This document shows positions 31,247 through 43,440 of a stretch of 64,000 nt of DNA, piece after piece. The notes below the pieces were generated by a model that was given only the letters and a program-made list of their open reading frames with translations, was not told the DNA's origin and did no database searches. Each line of letters starts with the position of its first letter. Position 1 is the stretch's first letter. This stretch comes from Acholoe squamosa. Lineage: Eukaryota > Annelida > Polychaeta > Phyllodocida > Polynoidae. The position numbers were made by a program, and so were the translations under genes. The stretch spans positions 22,418,854-22,482,853 of the forward strand of contig OX439036.1 in the NCBI GenBank assembly GCA_949317995.1. Reading direction: 5' to 3'.

Positions 31247-33815
31247 GGGTTCTAATGGAAATGATGTGAGGCATTTCAATGCTTCCTAAATGATGTTTCA
31301 ATGTTTTGTGGGATGTGGATCCTATATAGAGCTTACAGTCATCATTTGATTAAAACCATAAGTATTAGATTGCATGCTTAGTCAAAACCACCGACGAATC
31401 TTAGTCACAATCAGGCAAGACAAGGCAAGTTGGGCACTTTGACTAATGGTTAGTCGTATTTGACTAAGAAAAGTTTGGACACTTCTAAAGGCACATGCTT
31501 TTGACTAGGTATTATTTGAACGTTAGCCTTTTTGACTAACATCTGACTAAGAATTTGAACATTATTTTTCTCTGTGTAGTAATGTCATGCTTCCCTTCTC
31601 TCTCTTAGTTGGTGCATGGGGGGGTTGCACTGTACTTCTAAAATGCAAGCTATAATTTGATTGTACAGAAACAGGTGACTTACCAGTTCCTAGGCCCAAT
31701 GTGACTGACCAAAAGCTCTCATGCACCTCTTGTTCTCCTTTCAGTCCTCCTTGAGAAGAACCCTTCTAAATATATACATGGGTGATGCACTTGAAGACAT
31801 TTCAGGGTCAAGTGCACCCGACAGGGAATATATAATTAGCAGAACCCCAGTGTAGCCACTCTTGAGAGAACAAGTTTTTCCAATACTATTTTTTGTCTTC
31901 CACTACTATTTTTTTCTCTGTGGACCTGTTGCCACTGTGCACAGATATTTTCTTTGGGGTTGACGGTAACACTGCTCACTAAAAAGTAGCTGATGATCAG
32001 AAAGGAAAGCAGCCTGGCCTTACCATCACAGTAAGGAATAAGGGAGGGAAATCACTAACATCTCATAAGTAGCAATGGCAGAGCCTTTTGAATTAACCTC
32101 CTGTGTTCTTCTACAGGCTATATGAAATCATCTCAAGACAAAGTTCAGGCTTGTGGAAATTTCTTGGAGGGAAAAAGACATCTGTAATCAAGAGTTAAAA
32201 ATGTTCAAAAACCTAATCAGGTACTCTCGCACAACTTTTATTTGAATCTGTTTTCCGGGAACCTTGTTTCGATGTCTGGATAACACACTAACAGGTAGTC
32301 AGTTTTCAGTTTGACTACCTTGGGCCAGATTGATGAGCTATGTTCAATAGATTGACTATCCAGGGTAATTAGTCTGATTGCCTATAAGGCTGTAGATTTA
32401 CCTATCATCAATCTGTTGTAGATGAATCTATCATCAATCTTAGGGCGTTCAGTGTAATAAGATTAGCTATCACATTACAACCTTTCAAAATTAGCTCAAA
32501 GCTATTTCTTAAGGTACTATAGATCTCACCTTGCCCTACGACTTCAAATCCTTTCGTATTCCACTGTCCAATTGTCTTTGTGAAAGGCCTGGTTATAGGG
32601 TGTTGAGAATCGACCTTCTGAGACAACATAAAGTTACATTCATTGATTTACAAAATTGTGCATGCCCACCACTATGATTGTAGCTATTGCTTTTCCTTAT
32701 CATTCAACAAATAAGAGCTACACAGTTTAATTTCATTAAGTGCTGTGGTTTTAAAAGCTAACATGGCAGGTAAGCAGGTCGTTTGTGCTTGGTTTACACA
32801 AACAGAAACCTTTAGTCGTATTGCCTGCTCTTGTGCTGATGACAAAGTGACTACAGAGACAAAATCGGTCAGAGTAAAGTATAGCAAAAATCGGTCGGAT
32901 TAGTGCTAATCTGACTGATTTATGCCTGTGGAACCAACACGTAAGACCCTGAAATCTAGGAAAATTAATCAGGTTCAATCTGATGCATTCTCCTGATAGG
33001 CCTACCTCACAATGTTGTATTATCTAACTTCTAAGCCAAGATACCTTAAGATTGCCCCATTCATTATCAGACAGCTTCATTATCAGACAGTCCCGCTCAA
33101 GTTTCATATACTTCAGTAATTACATCAGAAGTGATTCATGACTCTTTGTAATCTGAGATGTGTTATTTGTCTTACATATACATAAGATAAAGGTATATTC
33201 CACTATTCAATAAATCAAAAACTACCGTCAGTTTCTCCAAATGACTTGGGATTACATAAGTTGTCTATATTATGAGATAGCCAAGCAATAAAAACTATGG
33301 TTCATTGTACTAGTTTCAGATTTATTAACATCTGAAGATGGGGAGTCTTTAACTATTGCTGCGAGTGGGAGAAACCCCCATTATTTTCTCTAATATTGAA
33401 ATATTGACCGTGGCTATCTTAACTAAACTTCTCATATGTCTGGCAGACATCATGTGTACCATGATCACATGACAAAAACAGGTGGTCATTGGACAAACGA
33501 AAGAGCCATGATTGATTTGACAAAAAAGTGCAAATGAAAAGTATTCAAATTTTTAACATTTCACAAAACAGGAAAGAAAGTGCCCGGAATTTGTTCACCA
33601 GACTTTGCAGGGATTGAGTTCCAATCATCATGATTTATGAAAATATTTTCTTTTTCCTCTACGACTGAAATCAAATAAGTTGACCAGTGGTGAATCTTAG
33701 TGCTGTGGTAGGAAGAATGCAAAAATCTATTGTTCAACAGGTTGATAGTGATTAGTTATGGTATATACAAAAGGGAAACGAGCATAAATCACAAGTGTTG
33801 GTAGTTTAAAATTTT

Positions 33816-33834
33816 GGCCACCAGGTGGCGATTG
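33816..33834 (+). promoter_or_regulatory. CTCF-like core motif
   Basis: GGCCACCAGGTGGCGATTG is the best match in the window to the bilaterian CTCF core CCACCAGGTGGCG. Motif match only. Confidence 0.35.
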
Positions 33835-34903
33835 CATAGATGGTGGAATATACCCTTAAAAGTTCTCTTCTATGTCAAAGGGGAATTGCATCAACAAAAA
33901 GCCAGGCTGTGGTTACACAGTCATCTGTATATGTGACCAGGGAAGCAAAAATACCCCTCCACAGGGAAATCCATCAAAGTTCATCTCAAGATCTTTAAAA
34001 TGAGACATCATTGGCTTAAATATTCCCAGTAGTTGTGTCAGAACCCCTCCTTGAACATAGGTCGTTATTCATATTTGAAATCGAGGATTAAGCTCTAAAT
34101 ACATTATTAACCATAATCTAAAAACACGATAAATTAGCCTTTTTCATAAAAAAATACATAACAATATGGTGATTTTGACCTAGAAGGAATTTTTCATTTC
34201 TGTTTTCAGTATTGGGTTTTTGGTGAATATCCCTGAAAATTGGCATAAAAATATGCAAATTTTGATAACTGGAATGGTTGCTATGGCAACCAGGAACAGG
34301 GATATAGGTTGATTTTTTCATGACAAATATTCATTTTACCATCCAAATATGGGCCATTTCTACTGAAAGTGGTGCATTTTAAATGACCATTGAATTCTGC
34401 ATAATAAATTAGCTTAACATAATTTTATAATGATTTTAGAGTAATTTGGCAAATGGGGAATTAAAAATCCCCCACAGAGGGGTGTTTTACCTTGATGAGT
34501 CACATGTATGTGGGTCAGGTCGCCAGAAAGCAGTAGATTTTGTGTTTTAGGGTCATTTTGGACTCTTATGGCTCTGGAGAAGGAAGTTTTGAACCAATCT
34601 TGTCTTACATAGACTCATTTGATAGAGGACACTTCGGGCTATCAGAAAAATGTTGATTTGTGGTCATGCATCACAAACACGCAGACTTGTAGCCTGCCAA
34701 AGTGAAAAAAATGGCCAAATTTGTTCTTTTTTGACTTTTTGTATTTTTTACAAGTGTCCTGTATTGAATAAAGAACATCTGGAGAATCCCAAAGTTATTT
34801 TTTATATTGTATATGATTATAGGTATCATTTCCATGAGGTTTGGACATGTTACTGAATGAGAATTTTTCATCATGTGTCTTTGAAAATGGAAATCTGTAG
34901 TTT

Positions 34904-35302
34904 GTAACGTCCGGTAGCTAAATCTAAATCAGTTATATTACATGGAAAAATCAAAGCTTCAACAGTTTTGTTATTACTTATATAAAGGGATCTATTATCC
35001 CCTACTTTGGTGAAAAAATTGTGTGTCTATCAGCATTTGTCTCTATGTGAGAACAGCTTATGTGAAATAATTCTGATAAAAGTACCGGACGTTACGTAAC
35101 GTCCGGTACTTTTATCATCATGTAAGAGGCAGTCTACTGTGCATGCATAACTCAAATTTTTATTCCATTTTGTAATTGAAGTCAATAATAGACATACATT
35201 GGCCTTGCTATTGCATGTGTTTGCTATACATAATGGGACATTCTATAATACTGACAGCAACTTTAATTACCTCCATATTTCATCATTTTGGTACCGGACG
35301 TT
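34904..35302. repeat. two adjoining ~200-bp units with GTAACGTCCGGTA ends and a 44-bp perfect palindrome at the joint
   Basis: GTAACGTCCGGTA occurs at 34904-34916 and TACCGGACGTT at 35292-35302. The centre, 35074-35117, is a perfect palindrome with 22-bp arms (TGATAAAAGTACCGGACG and on). This reads as two units, each with inverted ends, placed side by side. No target duplication was identified. The sequence is AT-rich apart from these ends. Confidence 0.8.
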
Positions 35303-36994
35303 TCATGACACAAAACAAGCAATAAAAATGGAACCTGATGTCATAAGTCAGTATTTTTTGGTTTTCTGAACTAAGGGGATGTCCCTTTACAAATTTGTTA
35401 GGGTTATATAAAGAAGTTAGAAAATTAATTTTTAAGGGCCATAAAAAACAGTGGCAGAAAACAAATGTCCCATGGCAATGGCCCGCATCCGTATCCCACA
35501 CGCACATTCGCATACTTTCTTATATTACTCTGGTGTCTTCTTATTTCGTCCCTTCATCAGATGCAGCTGTGTCTCACCACAAGTCCCTATCTGCTGCCTC
35601 TTGTTTCCCACCTGAGCTGCCCAAGTCTTCTGGTACTGAAATAAAGATAAGTGAGAAATCTTACAAGTATGTATATCTTTACTAGAAATAACCCAATGAG
35701 ATTTCACAGGTTATATCAATTAAACCTGACTGTTCACAACTTGAGGTTTTGGTGCAAAATTGATATGATCTCAAATATTAATATTCCTTTCCATTTCAAA
35801 ATGATAACAATTGACCAGTACCAAGAGATTGAATAGCTGGTATCCATTAAGTCATTTGGTCAATGTAAAAAACTTATTGCAATGCATATAATTATGACTG
35901 TTTTGACCAATTTAAACCTTTCAAACTCAAAACTCTCAGTCACAACACGTTAGAGCTCATGGACCCTTGGAAAATCAAACAATGATGACCATTTCGAGTT
36001 TAAGTGTCCAATCGCTTTTGCATTTCAATACCTTTGTACCCCTAACCCTTGTATAAAAAAGGCACTTCTTTAGTGCTTGGACTCTTGTTCAAGAGTGGTG
36101 CTTATATGAAACCCTGGAGCTTAGACGGGTCAAATATGGTTATTGTAGTGTCAGCCTTGGCACCCCTCATGGCACACCCTTATTTTGCATTCTATACACG
36201 GGAGACACCTGTAATGAAACAACCTAAAATCTCTCTCCAGGGTCTCATCCTTAATTACAGCTGGCCAACACAAACAATACTCCACTTAATGTTCCCCTTT
36301 TTATTCATCATCAGAAGAAAAACACCTGTGTTCTCCTTGGAGTGTTAAATTGATTCCCTTTTTATCTATTTTCTTCTTCTTTCTTTTTTTACATTTGCAC
36401 TTTTATTGCCTGGTAAACCAAGTCCATTTGATACCTTTTGATGTGAATTTATTCATCATTCATTCAAGTATATCAGTGATATAATACCATGAAACCCCAA
36501 ATATTTATCAAAGAGCTTTATTCAGTATTAGTAAAGTTATAATAGAATACAGAGATATCTAAATTGATCAATTAGAAAGCCTATGTACATTGTACACAAT
36601 AAACCTCAAGGCAAGTTACCTTCTGTCCCTACAGGTTCTCATCTCTAGTTATACTTTTCATTCCAACCTCCTCCTCATTACCTTCTGTGCATGGTACCCC
36701 CACCCTGACTCCCCTATATTGGGGTCATTGTTGTCAGATTCTGAGCCTGGACTCACTGTCAGTATAAGACAGGCTTACCATGCAGATGCAGACTTTGCCA
36801 CATAACCTGCAATTTCTATTTTCTACAAAGAAGGCTTTTCCGTTGGACTTCATTTAGAATATGGTTCAGCAGTCTTAACTTGACTGATTCTCAGCCTTTT
36901 ATTCCAACCTTTCTTTGTAAACTTTAGCCTTAGTGTTTCCTGATCTTGCGATCCGCTAATGCATCAGTGAATCAGAACTAACCACCAGCATTTC

Positions 36995-38375
36995 AGCGGT
37001 GCATCATGGCAAACCTCCGGGAGGCATCAAACCCATGGGGTTGACACCAGTTAGACGCCAGGGCAGCAACAATGTACATAAGTAAACAGTGGGCTGATGT
37101 ACTATCACATTATCGTCCCTTAAAGTGATAAGCAGTAATGATATGGCTGGTGTACACCCTCGTTTATCGGCAACATGCCCTCATGAAAATAAAGAACAAA
37201 AACAAACAAAACCACAACAATGCCCTCTATAAGGGATATGTGGTTATGTCCTTTCCGGATGTGCAGTGATGGATCTAAATAGAAAAGATTCTAGTAGATG
37301 GAGACATAACAGAGTACCTTGATGTAGATGGTCCACCAACGGCAACGTGATTGTATTTTGCCTAATGGATACATATTAGTCAAACCTTGTGCTATAGAAG
37401 CATATAAAGGACCATTAGAAGCTGCCTACAGATTAGATGTATTCGATGTGTTTCCATCCTGTCCATCATTAAAAATGAAACACACAACCTGTAGTACCTG
37501 TATCCAGAAATCCTGCTCAACTAGGCACCATTCCTATAGAACCTTATCATAGAATAGGCATGTGCTATAAGATAGTAGGGAATGGCATGGCCTGAGTCAT
37601 TCTCTGACAATGGTGCAGCGGAGGAGGGTGTTTTTAGGCCTTCAGGTTTGAATGCTTCCAAAGTAGTCCAATGTAAAGCATCAATAGCTAGCATACTTTC
37701 AAAACGTTGCACATAAAGGCATTCAGGGCTAGGTTTTCCACCAAATACTGTTGGCAGGGTAGGATGGTTGTTATGGCTTCAGGCTGGCTTCTATTGATTC
37801 AATCTACAAGCAAGTCCTTGCATCCATTATCCTGGCTGTCTGTCATAACAGAAACCTACCATGCATGCTGCAGGATTAAGATGTAGGCAAACAGATATTA
37901 TGTGCTGTAAAACAATTCTTACACATATATGTGTGTTTAACAAAGCAAATTCTACATTGTGTTCTGTTTGGTGTATGAGAGGAGTGTGAGAAATTCTGTA
38001 TATTGTGTCTTCTGTGACATCAACTTGCCGACCTGAAATGATATCAACGAGAGGAGCCTACATCATGTACATGGATTAGACTTGGGCTGTTGGTATTGGT
38101 AAATAGGTTAGGTTTAAGACAATGATATGAATACAACAACACATTTGTGCAGTGCACTGCTATAGACAAATGCCAGCATACAATTTAATCTCACCCCCTA
38201 TGGCAGTGTATATTGAATTAAGAGAGAGCGACTGTTAGCATAGTGCGTTTATTAAGGGATCATGTGTGTGTCTGGCAACACAGGGACTGATGGGAAAATA
38301 TAATCTGCATTGCACATTGACAATGTCCATATTGCATATATGAATGATGTACTATGGGATGCGGAAATGTAAGGT
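36995..38375 (-). repeat. dispersed repeat D, copy 2
   Basis: This copy matches 11330-11689 and 16620-17893 in order. Shared words include GGTACACCCTC (one mismatch), AATGAAACACA, GAGTCATTCTCTGACAATGG, TTGGCAGGGTAG, ATATTGAATTAAGAGAGAGCG and CATTGCACATTGACAATGTC. It lacks the 4.87-kb insertion and about 100 bp around its site. It lies between duplication units A and B. No coding capacity. Confidence 0.82.
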
Positions 38376-38571
38376 CATTATTTACAACTCATAGGACTAT
38401 TCAGTTGTCACACCTAAGTAACTCATGTTATCAATCAAACATGTACCTTTGATAAGCCTTCCCCTTTTATATATAAAAAAGGGGAGGGCATTCCATACTG
38501 TTGAAGATACATATTATAATATTAACTTTAAAATAGACACACTAATGCTATAACTTTGTGATTGGTAAAAC

Positions 38572-38572
<1 letters not shown>

Positions 38573-38631
<59 letters not shown>
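38573..38631. repeat. TA dinucleotide microsatellite
   Basis: An almost uninterrupted TA run flanks the left end of the element at 38632-40187. Confidence 0.97.
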
Positions 38632-38634
<3 letters not shown>

Positions 38635-40183
38635 GTCATTCCAAGATTTACTGGACATGTGGTTCCTTGGGCATATAATAGCAAAGGAAATACCTCTACA
38701 TCACCAATAATATTTTTATTCCTTAGTGAGGGTTCATAGCTAAGATTTCCATATGGTTTGGGTGGGTCCTGGGGCATAATTTATCTTCTATGTGCATTCA
38801 AACATGAATCTTACATGATGAGGCATGAGTGAATTTTTTTTCAAAGTGACCATCCAGACCCTCACAAAAGAGCACAATTTTTCTTATTATATACAATCAA
38901 GAGGTACCCAAGGGAGGTAAGCTCTATAGAAATTTTGTTGATGTACTTCGAGAATTACCCAAGCCAGGTAGATAATAGTGATTTTCAATGCACATCAAAT
39001 TCACTCACGCCTCACAGTCTTTTACCTCTAAACAGAAGTAAATTTCTTTACTTCATACAGTTTCTGTAACCTATACACACTTTTAGGTTGTATGTATCAT
39101 GTCTGAAAAAAGAATTACGATCATATACCACCTGGTTGGGCTGTATGGGGTGTCTCATCGCAAAGTGAGGTGTGAGTGAACCGCGGCAGGAAAAACAGCG
39201 CGGGAACAGGAAGATGTACAGCTGAGGTAAAGATTGATGAAATGTGAGGCGTGAGTGAACCATGTCCATTTTCGTTGGTTTTTTTTTATGGTTAAAGTTA
39301 AAGTGTTAATAGGACAACCTATCATCTTGTGTGGTGTTCCTATCATTTCTATTCCACAATAGACATATGTGAGTTATCAAAAAAGAGTATTTGGTGTATG
39401 TTACTCTGTACTGCATGTCAAGCGCATGTTTCGGAGAAGTGTAGAAATTTTGTGAATTTATATCTTCAAAGTCATGGTGGACACTGAAGATGGTCCTTAT
39501 ATATGTTTAAATGACTCTAGATAGGTAGTACAACCTCTTAACTTATTGTCTGAGTGTATTTAATGGTATATGATGGTGTATTGCTGAGCTGTGGTCATTC
39601 TCGTAAAGATTGATGAGATGTGAGGCGTGAGTGAATTTCGTTTAATATACTAGTCTTGATGCAGGCGCTGAAGACACAGTACTGGTATTATATAGGAGGT
39701 AAACTGCCATTGTTATATAAAGTACACATATTGGAGACAATGGAGAGCTATTATCATGATTGTATAAGTGTTTATTACTGAACTAGGCTAAAATTAGGAA
39801 ATTGGAAAAAATAATTCCTAATTTTTCAGCATTTCTAAAATTTTCGCCGACGCATAATTTTAAGAGTTTCCAACTCTTACTTCAACTCTTTGGTATACAT
39901 AAGGATATATATTATACCAGTTTGTACAAAGAATTTGTTGCAGCTATACCTATATTTAGTAGTTATAATCATGTTGCAACTGTTTCCGTTCACTCACGCC
40001 TCATGTTTTTAGAAGGTTTTACGGCATCTGTGATAAAAACTGACATGTTAGGAGTTTGATCCTTGAATGAAACTTTTTAATAAGCCAAGATATAGGGCCA
40101 TCAATATAAAATAATGTTATTAAAAATACTGAGTTTGTTAATTCCAGACCCAGGCCCCCCATGTCCAGTAAATCTTGGAATGA

Positions 40184-40187
<4 letters not shown>
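38632..40187. mobile_element. 1.56-kb element inserted in a TA tract
   Basis: Inverted ends TGGGTCATTCCAAGATTTAC and the complement of TGGCTCATTCCAAGATTTAC (about 28 bp matching) are flanked on both sides by long TA runs, consistent with a TA target. Inside are at least six copies of TGAGGCGTGAGTGAA or variants: near 38818, 39167 and 39245 and 39615 on the plus strand, and near 39000 and 39988 on the minus strand. Some are preceded by AAAGATTGATGA. No transposase was recognised; the longest frame (85 codons, 39802-40059) has no known motif. Superfamily unassigned. Confidence 0.82.

Positions 40188-40237
<50 letters not shown>
40188..40237. repeat. TA dinucleotide microsatellite
   Basis: A TA run flanks the right end of the element and leads into the left edge of duplication unit B. 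Confidence 0.97.
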
Positions 40238-40244
<7 letters not shown>

Positions 40245-40376
40245 AATGCTTAATCTTAGGTAATTGATGCTGAAGTCATAAACTCTTAGGCTGATGATGA
40301 TATACAGTTTTCCATTTTTGAAATCTACAGGCCCTACCTATGAAACACCTTTAGGATGGATTGACTACTTATTGTC

Positions 40377-41293
40377 CTGGAGGTTAATTCAAAAGGCTCT
40401 GCCAATGCTACCTATGAGATGACAGTGATTTCCCTCCCTTATTCTTTACTGCTATGGTAAGGTAGGCCTGCTTTCCTTTCTGATAGCCAGCTACTTTTTA
40501 GTGAGCACTGTTAGCCTCAGCCCTGCTTTCACTATTCCAAGCAGCTAACAACTGTGCAGAGTGGAAACAGGTCCACAGAGAAAAAAAAGCAGTGGGAGGT
40601 AAAAAATAGCAGTGGAAAAACTCATTCTCTCAAGAGTGGATAAACTGGGGTTCTGCTAAGTATATATACCCTGTCGGGTGCACTTGACCCTGAAAGATCT
40701 TCAAGTGCGTCACCCATGTATATATTTAGAAGGGTTCTTCTCAAGGAGGGCTGAAAGAAGAACAAGAGGTGCATGAGAGCTTTTGGTCAGTCACATTGGG
40801 CCTAGGAACTGGTGAGTCACCTGTTTCTGTACGATCAAATTGTAGCTTGTATTTTAAAAGTACAGTGCACCCCCCCTGCACCAACTAAGGGAGAGAAGGG
40901 AAGCATGACGTTTTTATGCCCTTAATGTGTGAGTCGACTCAAAAGCCCTCAAGGACTATGAGAAAATCCATTTAAGTGCTCTTAACTCATGAGTAGCCTC
41001 AATAGCCCACAAGGACTCTCAGCAGGTGCACTCACTTTTGTGACGAGGAATGTCCCCAAACAGGTGCTCTTGAACTCAGGGGAAACGACTATTCCTCAGT
41101 ATAAAATAAGGGGTGGTTTTAGTACTGGAAGTCGAATAGTGAAGGACTGAATAGTACTTTTTATTAGAACTGGCCTAGCTACACCACTAGCCATTTTATT
41201 GTAGTAACACTAGGTCTTATGAGATGGTAAGAGATGTGCCTATGCTAACATCGCATAGGTAGCGATGGCAGAGCCTTTTGAATTAACCTCCAG
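40377..41293 (-). mobile_element. 917-bp non-autonomous element, CTGGAGGTTAA ends, copy 2
   Basis: Inverted ends CTGGAGGTTAATTCAAAAGG and its complement are flanked by GTC (40374-40376 and 41294-41296). Unit A at about 29190 is uninterrupted here, although diverged. The element is inverted relative to the copy at 30413-32103 and lacks that copy's nested 849-bp MITE. It includes near-duplicated GACTCAAAAGCCCTCAAGGA and AGCCTCAATAGCCCACAAGG blocks. No coding capacity; a 3-bp duplication fits several DNA transposon groups. Confidence 0.85.
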
Positions 41294-43419
41294 GTCAGGA
41301 GGTTGACAGTCTGGCCTATATGTGCTCTGAGACTGGCTAGCATCTACTTCATTGATTTATTGAGTAATTAGTGAGTTATGTTTGATCTAAATGGGACATG
41401 GCCTTGTTTTATTTTACATTCATGATATATGTCTAGAGTAAATACCCATACACAGCACAGGAAGTCAGGCATGCCGTGCTATAAACCAGTGCTTGACTGC
41501 TGAATGGAATAGAGGGAAGGTATAGGCTATGGTGTTGCACAGGGTGATATTATGTAATGGGTAAATGACTAAAGTGATATCCATTAATTATTTCACATCA
41601 TGCAGCATAAGGAACCATGTAAACACAATGAATATGATAATCATCTGTATAATAAATCAACACTGGAAAACCAACCTTTTTGAAGCCTCTCCTGGAGGTC
41701 CCTTTAACATGTTGGTACATTTAATCGTATCTAAAATATCATACCATATCCACCTTGTGTTATTTATGCAGAGGAAACTTCAGAATCAATTAATTGTATG
41801 AATGACATGCACATTACATGCACGTTCATCACAAGATAGACAGGCACTCTGCATGATGTCAGTTTGGCACTATTATATAAAAGGTTATCGCTTGGAAATA
41901 ACAAGAGAATTGAACAAGTAACAGAGCATTGTCTCTTCTGATAGTAACCCATAGCCCACAACAGTGCTGTATGACTAATGCCTACAGCATACACAGGACC
42001 ATCTCCCTTGTTATATGCGCTATTCCCAACCTGCAAACATATCTATATGTAAATGAGACACTCAACAACTCACACCATGAGCGCCATACTCAGGTCAAGC
42101 CACAACATGGGGTTAAAGGATCAATACGTTGTAGCCATTTTATTATAGCATACTGCTCTTGAGGTGCCAGTGTCTTTTGATTTTTATTTTCTAAGCAAAA
42201 TTTGGTAGGATTCTGTGCAGGATGACCCATGAATTGGTTCCTTCACATCAAGTTAAGGGTCAGCAATGCTCTTGACATGATATCATAGGCCTACATAAGT
42301 GCTTGTTCTGCTACAACTCGATGAGTGTAATATATGATCATCATGGATTCACAAGTTGACTTTAGGGCCAGATAAAAGCATGAGGCATAGCTGAGTGATT
42401 TTATCTAGGCAATAAAGTGTGCATCCATAATGATGACATATTGCGTTTATATCAGGTTTCCATCATTAATTCTAAGTATTTACCTTTAAAATTGATGAAA
42501 TATCAATTTTATCTCTTGCGCCGCCCAGCGGACGAGAAGGGAACCTCTGCCATACTGGATTTTTGTTTACTGGGCCAGCCTGGAATGTAATCAAGAAATG
42601 CACTCTATTTACACATTATATAGACCAAATAACATGTAATTGTTTCATTTGATGAATGTATAGATATTATATTAAGTCCTGCTGGTGTAGAATCCATGAT
42701 TTGAAGGATATATTCCATCAAAATGGCCAGAATACGATGAAAGGTTTCATTAGTGCTTCGCATTGCAAGCAGACATCTAGTACAATCACGACACACTAGA
42801 TGACACTATGGCAAAGATGCATCGAAACTTCATAATTTTTTTATATTAAATCCAGCCATAATATCATGGACTCTACACCAGTAGGAGTTAAAATAATATA
42901 GGATGTCCTGTCCAAACAATTTCGTCACATTAACTCTATAAGCTTCAGAAATGGAGGAAATAGGTTGGTGTCAACACGCTGTTATGGTAGGTTTGTTCTG
43001 CTGTCATTTTGGAATGCCTCTAGATCTCTATAGAGGAACTTGTATAATCCAGTTTGGGCACCCAAAATCGTTCCGAAACTCGATAACCATGATATAACAA
43101 TTCATGTAATAAAAACATTGAGGCTTGTTGTAAAAATTGGAAGATTTCAAATCAAATGGTGTCATTCACAAATAGCTTCTCCTTGCGGTACAGCAGATCT
43201 AACAGCTCTGTGGTGATATGTGACATCAAATAGAGTGCTCTGATTGGTTGATGTTGTGTTTCAGATCAGTGAAAGACAAGAAATTAAGTCACAAAAAGCA
43301 CCAAAATGGTTTAGATTTAAGGAGTGACTCCCAACCGGCTTTTCTGTAAAAAGTTTCAATATCAGGAGAATCTGTGAGGAGACAAGTTAAAGGACCGTCC
43401 AGGGGGATTTGTACCAATT

Positions 43420-43440
43420 CTGGCCACCAGGGGGACACCA
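43420..43440 (+). promoter_or_regulatory. CTCF-like core motif
   Basis: TGGCCACCAGGGGGACACCA contains CCACCAGGGGG, the classic CTCF core. It is in unit B, while a similar motif (33816) is in unit A, though I could not show that the positions are equivalent. Motif match only. Confidence 0.35.

Larger units (their letters stand above)
30728..31576. mobile_element. 849-bp MITE with CACAGA ends and TA duplication, nested
   Basis: The ends CACAGAAAAAAAAAT and ATTTTTCTCTGTG (imperfect) are flanked by TA at 30726-30727 and 31577-31578. The relative at 40377-41293 has an uninterrupted match across this point of the same length (GGGCAT...GTCATGC), so it supplies the empty site. Near both ends the motif GACTAA/TTAGTC is repeated, in the style of the 22576-23454 element. 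The interior holds a CTCF-like core (30885) and a SINE-like fragment (31183). Confidence 0.9.
30413..32103 (+). mobile_element. 1.69-kb non-autonomous element, CTGGAGGTTAA ends, copy 1
   Basis: The inverted ends contain GGAGGTTAAATCAAAAGGCT on the left and AGCCTTTTGAATTAACCTCC on the right, and continue into the GCCATCGCTACC/AGCAATGGC region. An inverted relative without the internal insertion lies at 40377-41293. The interior shares CTCAAGGA-type words and GAAGGGTTCTTCTCAAGGAG with that copy (complemented). A 849-bp MITE is nested at 30728-31576. No target duplication is obvious for this copy. There is no coding capacity. Confidence 0.8.
29050..36850 (+). repeat. old segmental duplication, unit A
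   Basis: Blocks of this region recur in the same order and strand in unit B. Examples are 29050-29190 with 40253-40370, 29230-29660 with 41310-41770, 29830-30370 with 41890-43190 (in parts), 32740-32850 with 44690-44800, and 36060-36800 with 45590-46250. Shared words include TAATTAGTGA, TTTCACATCATG, ATCTATATGTAAATG and GGGTCTCATCCTTAATT. Unit A carries its own insertions (30413-32103, 34904-35302). No gene was seen in it. Long stretches such as 33000-34900 and 35300-36000 hold nothing I recognise. Confidence 0.8.

Noticed and set aside
38577-38777. Open frame of alternating Ile-Tyr residues, and a similar one at 55880-56065
   Set aside because: Translation of TA microsatellites.
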